From NCBI GenBank assembly GCA_033439685.1, contig JAUEDM010000004.1, positions 1,922,001-1,986,000 of the forward strand: a stretch of 64,000 bases of DNA, in the 5' to 3' direction. This DNA comes from Apodospora peruviana (Eukaryota > Ascomycota > Sordariomycetes > Sordariales > Lasiosphaeriaceae). The notes beneath the pieces are model-generated. The model did not search any database. It was not told the origin of the DNA and saw only the letters and a list, made by a program, of their open reading frames with translations. Every line of letters begins with the position of its first letter. The stretch's first letter is position 1. Positions 56,248-64,000 of the stretch are shown piece after piece. The position numbers and the translations under genes are program-made.

Positions 56248-58359
56248 TTAGCACAGCGAGAAAAATACCCTTTGTCGATTCGAGTCACTGGTGCGTGCCC
56301 CCGCCTCCGCGGCAGGGAGCATGCCGTAATCTAATGATGCAGTTGGATGGATTGCCGTCGCCGTTATTCGTTGCCCAGATGTTTGCAACCTCACGCCTGA
56401 TATATCCGCTCCTATCCGCTGACGAGTAAAAATTCGCCTAAAGAGCCGCTTTACTTCTGTTTTCAGCCTCGCGCATTTCGCTTGGGAGAGCTATTGGCTA
56501 AGGAGGTTCTTTGAAGGACGCGGGGTGGTGGGTTGGGGGATTTGAAGAGCAGAGAGCCCGGAGTAACATAGACACATTTACAAGGTGTTTGCAGCACTGC
56601 TTGGGGAAGAGAACCAGTCCTGGTCGATCCGTACGGTGGTTGTGTAACACGTAGAAGCACCGTGGGCCTGTCGTCGCCAGTACAGGCCGGGAAGCCTCAC
56701 CAACCCGCCTCACAAGCCTCATTTTCTTATCTCGAATCTAGCTGCATCTTCCAGCCCAGACGACGCCTGTCTGCACTCTGCAGGCCGGAGCATCGATGGC
56801 TGCATCACCTGACCGCCTTGCATATCCTCGCTGCAAATTGGACACCATGAATGGATCATTCTGCCCCTGCCGGCCAAGGTGCCACTAATTGCCCGCTCGT
56901 GATTGGGGACACTTTGCCAGGTCAGAGACATTCGGTGGGCCAGGCTCGCCTGCACGCCGTTTCTCACCATCACCGACCAGCCGTCTAACTGTCTTGAGCG
57001 TCCGTTGAACCCAAGCCGTCTCTTTTCCTCTCTCCCACTCTTACACAAGTTCGCTGACCTTGCGTCTCGGGTCGTCGGGACCCGGCAACCTGCGATATCC
57101 CCCCACGGCCTGACGTCGACACCGACTGGCCACCGATCTTCTTTGTCTAACTCCATGTCTCGTTGTCGTTTCTCACGATGCATTAGCAGTCTGGTTCCTG
57201 GCCAATTGTCGAGGTCCGCTTTCTTGATCGAGTGGGCAAGAAGAAGCAAGCCGCCTCTCTGTCTCTCCTAATCATCATCCATGGATCCAGATCCATCCAA
57301 TGCTGGTCTGCTAGTCTAGACAGTCCATGGGTCGGTCATACATACACACGCTTTGGAGCTACCTAGTTCAAGGGTATTGCCACGATCTCGTTCTCTGTTC
57401 CACGGTGGAGCAATCATGACGGGCTGGGCAGCTGTGTGCGATTATGCGGCTCTCCGGCCTAAAGCAGCTTGTTGCATTCCTTGTGGCTATCCCGCTCGCT
57501 TTGCTGTGGTATTATCGTCTGTGTCTACAGAGAGCGTCGGACAAACTCACTTTCCGCGCGGGACTTCGTCATGTTGGAAGAGGATCGGCATCACTCGGTT
57601 CTTGTGGCACCGAAGGTACATATTCCCAAGCACCCGGCCCGGTATGCAAACTGGTCTTCCTCCTCTCCTCTCCCTTGCCCAACTACAGATTGTTTTCGAG
57701 CCCAGAATAGCACACATCTCACCTATCAAGCCGCTATCAAAAGTCCCCCGTTTCGGGGGCAATCTCTCTCCTCTCTACAAGGGTAGACGGACACCTCGCT
57801 CTTGCTCTTCTCGCACTTATCAACATCTTACCTAGTTTTGCCAAACAGCATTTGCATACCGTAACTCTCACACGGCTTGCCCTACTCAGATTCCTTCCCG
57901 CAAACATATATTATCCAAATACCTTCTTCACACCGTTCTTGTGTCTACCATCTACGGGAACCCCCCTAGGAACCCTCTCACTAGCTAGTAGCAGAAGCTA
58001 CCTACCTCAACCTCTCTTTACAAACAACCTCACACAGAATTACGAGGACAAATCCTCCGCAAAGGCCATATTGATGTCTTCTGACCTTCGTGCCGCCCTC
58101 AACTGTCTGCGCTACCCGTCCAGGTTCATGCCCATTTCGAGAACACAACTGTCGAGAGACCATACGGGTGATAGTATACAGAATATATTATCAGGCATAT
58201 AAGTGAATAGACTGTGTATGTGTGTATTTTATTTCAACTTTCTCCGACTCTCGGACAAGCTTCAATCCCCTCGGTTCAAAGTGCTATCACCGCTCTCCAC
58301 GAGCCCGCTAATGACGAGTATATAACACGACCGAGTTGCTTTAGAAAAGGAGAAGAGTC
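56248..58359. other. Intergenic region between the isomerase and GNAT genes, no gene seen
   Basis: The first part holds the isomerase 3' untranslated region. Open frames up to 176 codons occur on both strands, overlap each other and lack recognisable sequence character. From about 57350 the plus strand is pyrimidine-rich. This may represent the leader and promoter of the GNAT gene. Confidence 0.5.
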
Positions 58360-59880
58360 ATGGAAGTAATGGACACCACCATCACCACCGCCACGGCGCT
58401 CGTGAGCAATCACTGCCACCACTCTGCTTCTACCACTACCACTACGACAATTACGACCACTGCGGCTGCGGCTGTGGCTGCTGCTGTGTTGGAGCAGCTC
58501 AAGCAGCGTCGCCGAAGCTCGTTAGTTCCGCCAAAATGGGAGGACAGCGTGCGCGTCGTGGGCATGTCGGAATGTAGGGAGGCGGCGCTGGCGCTGGCGC
58601 ACGCCTTTGCTGGTGACGAGTATGTCCAGTACCTTGTCGATCCCGACGCGGGGTCCCCGTCGTCGGCCGAGGATAAGTGGAAGCTGCACGTCAATTGTAT
58701 GGTATACTGTGTCTCTGCGCACTGCCTGAAGGGTCTCGCCACGACGATTGGTCCAGACTATGACAGTGTTGCGCTTTGGTACGTACTTTCCCACCCTGTG
58801 AGGTTGTCCCTTTTCCCAATGTTTACTCTACGGAGATCACATTTCTCTCTATTTATCATCTATCTACGGGTTCGTAGGTGGCTAAATAACACTTGTAATG
58901 TTCACACGGGGAACGATCAATCAAGAGACACACAGACAGAAGAACAAGCTAACAGAAAGGGGGGAGGGGGGTGGGGCGGTATGTGTGTTGTTGCAAACCA
59001 AACGTCTAGATAGACGCGTTTTGCCGCAACAACAACAACCAGCTACCCTTCCACTTCTTCCGTGGCGTGCACAGGTTGCCTCCCGGTAGGGACCTGGACG
59101 GATGGTGGACTCTGTTTCGCAGCGGTATGTGGAAACTCAACTTCCAGCTCTCGGCCGAGGGGAAGAAGCGCTACTACGAAGAGATCCTGCCGCTGCTGCA
59201 CGACACCAAGGCCGCCGTGCTGGGCGACCGCGACGCCGACGCCTGGTACCTGGTGTACTTGGGGACCAAACCGAACTCGCAGGGTCGCGGGTACGCAAAG
59301 AGGCTGCTCGAGGACATGATTCAGAGGGTTAGTTTTTCATATCACTCCGTGTTGTTTGTTTACTTTCACCCCCAAGTCCCTAGTCCCAGACAACAGAAAG
59401 AAACTCAGACTCAATGCTGACCGGGCACCGACAATTCCACACTTGTTGTGGAAGTTTATGTGTTTCCCCACCACAAAGGCTGACGTTGAGAACCGACCGA
59501 TCTACCTCGAGTCGAGCGCTCTGTCCAACAACGCCTACTACGCCAAGTTTGGCTTCGAGGTCAAGCGGGACATCTACCTCAAACGTGGCCAGGCTCCGGT
59601 CCGCCTGTCCATCATGGTTCGTGAACCCCGGCCGATGCAGCTGCTGGCCGCTTGCGAGGCTGCTTATCCTAGAAGCGCCGGCGGCGCACCATCATCGCTG
59701 TCTTCAACGTCGTCGTCCCCTTCTCTGCCTGCGTCATCGTCAACTCCGACTTCGACTTTCTCGTCGTCGTCTTTGTCGTCGCTGGGGGACAAGCCGTCTT
59801 TTTCTCTTCCCGAGATGGATAGTGGGGGGACGAAGAGAAAAGGAGTCTGGTGGCAGGAGGAGAATGGCGACGAAGAGTGA
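58360..59880 (+). CDS. GNAT-family N-acetyltransferase
   Basis: The fold transfers acetyl from acetyl-CoA to an amine; the substrate is unknown. Exons 58360-58778, 59075-59327 and 59479-59880 give 357 aa. Residues 1-45 are a Thr/Ala low-complexity stretch. The GNAT core shows WYLVYLGTKPNSQGRGYAKR, in which QGRGYA is the acetyl-CoA pyrophosphate-binding loop, then YLESSALSNNAYYAKFGFEV, the usual C-terminal half. About 65 Ser/Thr-rich residues follow, ending ENGDEE. Introns of 296 and 151 bp are longer than most here. The second has a good branch site (GCTGAC) but an ACAAAG acceptor, which is unusual; the junction QR/ADVENRPIYLES is nevertheless right for the family. An alternative start further in would drop the Thr-rich stretch. 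Confidence 0.85.
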
Positions 59881-60733
59881 TGGATTTCCAAGAAGAACTG
59901 GAAATATGTTTATCAGCGGGTTTGTATATCTGGTCAGATTGAAACAGATTGTTTGATATTGGAGGAAAAGCAGGGAGAAACACAAATCTGACTGGAAGGA
60001 GGAGGAAATTTTCGAGGCCTTTTGTCTCCCCCTCACAAGCACACACCTCTTCTATTCTATTCCCCCGTTTCCACAGAGAAATATGCAGGAGCTGGAAGAC
60101 ATATATCAGGATCGATCAACTCGATCCCTTTCAATTTTCCTTGTTATTTATTTGCCTCTGCTAAACAACACGCTGCGCTGCATTCAACATGTGGCAGAGA
60201 CGCCATACTCAGTTACAACATTACGATTCTCCTCTTTTGCTTTTTTATTCGTCATCGTCATTTACAGCACGACCAACAAACAGTCCCTACCGGTTTTTGT
60301 ATAGTACACTCCCCTAAGTTAGAAGGATAATAGCTAGGTAGCTTATTAGCCTAAAATATACCTACCTTCCTGCGACGCACACGGCACCACTCGCCATGTT
60401 CCAGTCGTGGAGTTTTCGTCTCTGTATGCCAATCCGGCATTCCCTGGTGCTTCCCACGGACCGAGCAGTTCTAGAACAGATACGAAGATGGCCGTTTCTT
60501 CATCAAGAAAGCTGGCAGCATCTCCATCCAAGTTACCAAGTACACACATACCTACACGGCAGGAAGAGTAGTAGTATTAGCAGCGGTAGTAGTAAAACAG
60601 CAACACAGATGATATGAACCTGCTTATCCCGACGCCAGCCATCATGATCTAAATAATATCCCTTTCGCAATAGCCCCACCCCATTCAGTTTCACTCCCAA
60701 AGCTCTTTTTATTATTCACCATCCATAACGCAA
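59881..60733. other. Convergent intergenic region between the GNAT gene and RPA2
   Basis: Two 3' untranslated regions meet here. The sequence is AT-rich with short conflicting open frames. A TAGCTAGGTAGCTTATTAG segment near 60332-60350 and ACCTACC just after belong to the dispersed-element group. No gene seen. Confidence 0.55.
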
Positions 60734-61748
60734 TCAATAGTCCAATATGGCCCACGTTTCGTCATCCATGGTGGTATACACTATTCCCTGGCCTAGCAGC
60801 TCGTCAGCCGCGCTGATGACATCCCGTACCGACAGACCGGTCTGGCTCGCAATCAGATTCAGGTGTATGCCCTCGTTGCCGCCGGGCGAGTTGTTCAAGA
60901 AGTTGAACATGGTCTGCGCGTTCCGCGAGCACTGCGCTAACCTCGCCGGACCATTAACAGCACCGCCAGCTTGCATCGCATTATTACCGCCACCACCATG
61001 ACCACCATCGACAAACATCCCATCCCCACCACCAGCACCTCCTTGCTGCTGCTGCTGCCCGGGCACGCCCTTGGTAAAGTACAGGTGCACGTACGTCGCC
61101 TCGAGCATATGGTAGCTGACCTCGTTGAAATCGTCGATGGCGCGCATAAAGTGAGCACCAATGTGCTTCTTGCCATTGAAACTCTTGAGGCGGCCCCAGA
61201 CACGCACGTACGTGTCCAGCCCGAACTGCGGGTTCGTGTCGTCGGCCTTCTCGGCGTCAACCCACTTCTTCACGTCCATGATGGCCGTGCCGTCGTCGAG
61301 CCGGTACGTGATGTTGGTGGCCTGCGGGTTGACCGCGCGCACCTGGCCCACGACCGTCACCTGCGTGATGGGGATGCCGTCGATCGAGAGGTCCGCGCCC
61401 GGGTAGGCTTCTTCGCAGTCGACGAGCTGTTTGATGGTCACGGGGCGGAGGGAGTCGTCCGAGTAGCCCTACCAAACAAACAAAGATTAACTCCCAAATC
61501 GCAACGCACTGATTGGGGATGGAGAAGAGAATGGGACATTTATTCATCACCTTTGAACCACCACCACCACCTTGGCTGCCCTGCTGGGATCCGCCTATAA
61601 AACCACCGCCATCCTCGCCGCCTTGCGCGCCGTAGCCCGTTCGCTGGTACCCTCCGTATTGTGCTGCAAGTTATTCACAAAAACTCTTGGTCAGCAAAAA
61701 AGAACATTACGCACTTTGAAATACTGATCATGTTATGAACATACCCAT
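60734..61748 (-). CDS. RPA2: Replication protein A 32-kDa subunit (Rpa2)
   Basis: Rpa2 is the middle subunit of the nuclear single-strand DNA-binding complex used in replication, repair and recombination. Three exons (61745-61748, 61551-61663, 60734-61468) with 81- and 82-bp introns give 283 aa. The first coding exon is only ATGG. The N-terminus, MAQYGGYQRTGYGAQGGEDG, is the Gly/Ser/Gln-rich phospho-region of the family. The OB fold covers about residues 60-180 (ITQVTVVGQVRAVNPQATNI, YVRVWGRLKSFNGKKHIGAH). After a Gly/Gln linker, the C-terminal winged helix ends IVYTTMDDETWAILDY. The splice model is supported because both junctions restore the family sequence without stops. Three ACGCG boxes 231-290 bp upstream fit cell-cycle control. 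Confidence 0.95.
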
Positions 61749-63064
61749 GATAAAACCCTTCCGAAGCTAAGCCTCGATCTGATCTGTCGAAATGTAGATA
61801 CGATTCCCAAAGACAGGAAATGAACTCTCCCGGTCTTTGTTCGTTTATGTGATTGCACGGGTCGGATGAATTCAGTTATTGCTATCTTCGGGCTATAAGG
61901 TAGAATAGATCGTGGTGATGGATGATGCGGGGTGTTCGTGATGCGATGGAGATACTGGAGGGAAGTGGAGGAGAAAAGACGCGTCTGGGCAGGCTTCAGG
62001 ACGCGACGGTGGGTGGGGGGTGTGCGGCAAGCACTCAACGCGAACCCCACTACATCCGTACCTACGTACGGATAGATTCTACTCCACAGCGCCTCACCGA
62101 ACCAGGCTGTGCATAACTCGAACATTGTCCCCCCGGAAAGTTCGTTAATTAGGTACTTGCAGTCGACTGGAACAAGAAGCAGAAAGCCAATGAGTTGTAC
62201 TGTGGGGCAAAGTCGCACATTAACAGACTTTCAGGTTGTGTACCAACTGAATAGTAAATACCTACCAGGTATCAACCTAAACCCCCCACGATCTGTGTGT
62301 CGCCCAGTAGAAATGCTGGGATTTGAGGACGGGGAGTAAGGTGACCGTGGAAAGGTAGCAATAATTCAGCTGCCTCCTATTTCTTACTTTACTAATAAAC
62401 AATAAGAGTTGGTTGTTAGGGACACACAAGAGAGTACGGAAGCCCCCCAATAATGCAAGGAAAAAAAAACACCAGGAACACACCCGTGACTGGAACTAGT
62501 ACAGTACACACCCACAATGACGCGTAGGTTCCTTGCTAAACGTCCTGTCCTTGCACCCATAGACACCTACATATATACCTAGGTATCATTGACCCCCGAG
62601 AACAGCACCTAGCACACGACTCTCACACCACCCTAAGGCTACAAAGAAAGACATGTTCGGTACGTTCGTACGCACGCCGGCCCGTCCATTCGCACGCCTC
62701 AACGCTTGCAGACAGGAACAAATGTGAATTCGTAAACCCCTCTGTTTTCTTTTTTTTCGCTTCGCTCCCCTTCGTTTATCGCTTTTGTCGCTGACCAGGA
62801 GCAATAAACTCCCACCACTCACGGAACCATTCATGACCCATCCATTTTAACTCCCAGGCCACTCCAACTACCACAAGACAGAGAGAGCGAGAGAAAGAAA
62901 AAGAAAAATGACCAAGGATATGACGACAAACCAAGACCCAGCCCTTTCCTGCCCAAAATGCCCAAAAGTCAAGCCATTTTCTGTATTGTAGAAAGGAAAA
63001 GAGAAAGGACTGCCATCATTCATTCCAATTCGTTTGTGGGATGGAAATATCCATATTTGTCATC
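61749..63064. promoter_or_regulatory. Promoter of RPA2 and 3' flank of the gene at the right edge
   Basis: The left part is the RPA2 upstream region, with the ACGCG cluster at 61979-62043. The right part should be the 3' untranslated region of the next minus-strand gene. TACCTAGGTA stands at 62576-62585. GAGAGAGCGAGAGAAAGAAA lies near 62880-62899. No gene seen. Confidence 0.5.
61979..62043. promoter_or_regulatory. Cluster of MBF-type (MCB-like) boxes upstream of RPA2
   Basis: ACGCGT occurs at 61979-61984, within the palindrome GACGCGTC. Two ACGCGA cores follow at 62001-62006 and 62038-62043. In yeasts the MluI cell-cycle box ACGCGT recruits MBF for G1/S expression of DNA-synthesis genes, including RPA subunits. 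Presence and spacing are seen; use in this organism is inferred. Confidence 0.55.
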
Positions 63065-64000
63065 TCAAGGTCCCCCTCGGTATGCCCCAGGCGGCATCAT
63101 GCCTCGGCGATCAAATGGCGGCATCCCACCACCAAACACGCCAGCCGGTCCAGCTTCCGGCACTCCTTGAAATCCACCAGCCATTCCCATTCCAGGCGGA
63201 ATGAACCCCGGCGGGGGCGGGGGTCCAGCGAGGAATCCTGGTGGTGGCTGCATCGATCTTGGGGGTGGTCCGCCCGGACCCAAGAAACCATCCGGAGGTG
63301 GTGGCCCGGGGAAGGCTCCCGCCGGAAAGTTTGGAGGGAATATACCCGGCATCGGCATATTTCGAGGAGGCATAGGTCCGTTGACCAGACCCGGGGGTGG
63401 GATCATGGGTCGCTGTTGAGGAGGAAGTTGCGCCCCAACGCCGCCGCCACCGCCGCCACCACCCATAGGGAACGGCATCATATGATGCTCTAAACCTGGA
63501 GGAGGGGGTCGTTGAAGGATCTGTGTGGGTTGTTGAGGTTGCTGACGGTTGTCCATCTCGGCTGAAGGGTGGAACTGGTCCTCGAGGAAACCCGGAGGAC
63601 CCTGCTGGTGTCGTAGTTGACGCTGGGACGCGCTGCGTTCCCGCTGATAGTCCTGCTCCCGGTCCGGGATATTCGCCACAGATACTTGCTTGGTAGGCTG
63701 CGGCATTCTGACCATGAGCTGTTCAGTCCGCGGCGGATCCGGAGCATCCCGGTGGCTTTGCATAAGTCTCATGAGGAACTCGGTATTGCTGTTGACTGCA
63801 GCAGTATTCTGAGGCATACGGTTATTCGTCTGCAGCGGCATGTTGTGTCGCTGCGCAACCAACTCATGCAGAGCCTGCTCAGGTCGACTGACGGGAAGAG
63901 GTTGTGCTGGCGGTCCCTGCGGACGCGGGGAAATAACATCATGAACAGGATGTTGCTGTTGTTGCAGGCGAAACCGCACCTCTTCACGACGGTCTCCGCC
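63065..64000 (-). CDS. 3' part of a Pro/Gly/Gln/Met-rich protein, truncated by the window edge
   Basis: The frame is open from the window end to the stop at 63065, giving the last 311 residues of a longer protein; the start lies outside. The first visible residues (GGDRREEVRFRLQQQQ) are charged and Gln-rich. Then comes a region with NTEFLMRLMQSHRDAP that could form a helix, and finally a long Pro/Gly/Met-rich tail with poly-Gly near GGGGGGGGVGAQ and repeated PPPGF/PPGM units, ending GAYRGGP. Such tails occur in RNA-binding and mRNP scaffold proteins, including eIF4E-binding proteins, but no domain is visible that settles it. No intron is needed in the part shown. Confidence 0.7.
   Translation of the reverse strand, partial: GGDRREEVRFRLQQQQHPVHDVISPRPQGPPAQPLPVSRPEQALHELVAQRHNMPLQTNNRMPQNTAAVNSNTEFLMRLMQSHRDAPDPPRTEQLMVRMPQPTKQVSVANIPDREQDYQRERSASQRQLRHQQGPPGFLEDQFHPSAEMDNRQQPQQPTQILQRPPPPGLEHHMMPFPMGGGGGGGGVGAQLPPQQRPMIPPPGLVNGPMPPRNMPMPGIFPPNFPAGAFPGPPPPDGFLGPGGPPPRSMQPPPGFLAGPPPPPGFIPPGMGMAGGFQGVPEAGPAGVFGGGMPPFDRRGMMPPGAYRGGP

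Overview
The window reads as nuclear DNA of a filamentous ascomycete (Pezizomycotina, most likely Sordariomycetes). Genes carry short introns, usually 49-82 bp, with GT...AG ends and CTAAC/CTGAC branch sites. Gene content is typical: Rpn1, Rio2, Tao3/Pag1, a P450 reductase, a peroxisomal Lon and a Zn2Cys6 factor. The intergenic DNA is full of the short AT/GC-mixed elements TACCTAGGTA/TAGGTAGGTACC and TACTCCGTA. I do not call a species.

Layout, left to right: RPN1 (587-3499, -) and RIO2 (4089-5490, +) diverge from a 589-bp promoter with four GATA cores. A giant single-exon Tao3/Furry-type gene follows (6139-13869, -), possibly with an extra 5' exon. NADPH-cytochrome P450 reductase (17119-19335, +) comes next, then a seven-exon tandem-RRM protein (22381-24362, +) behind a long pyrimidine-rich leader. 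MLH1 (25587-28019, -) has an in-frame intron holding G-rich telomere-like repeats. A small unrecognised gene (about 29768-30527, +) is followed by a Zn2Cys6 transcription factor (32820-35534, -). That gene contains an 8-nt microexon and an 809-bp intron.

From about 35.5 to 47.7 kb lies a 12-kb stretch with no gene I can support, rich in short repeats and palindromes. It lies upstream of the transcription factor and downstream of a peroxisomal Lon protease ending in SRL (47729-50972, -). Then come a MATE-type transporter (52559-54711, +), isopentenyl-diphosphate isomerase (55415-56247, +), a GNAT acetyltransferase (58360-59880, +), and RPA2 (60734-61748, -) with a cluster of ACGCG boxes upstream. 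The 3' end of a Pro/Gly/Gln-rich gene (63065-64000, -) runs off the window.

Most genes are unrelated housekeeping genes, not a cluster. Functional links are loose: MLH1 and RPA2 both serve DNA replication and repair, and the isomerase and the P450 reductase both serve isoprenoid/sterol metabolism. I found no new multi-gene system. The most unusual features are in gene structure: the microexon that encodes a zinc-binding cysteine, the long intron with a nested ORF, the alternative Lon C-terminus and the MLH1 telomere-like intron.
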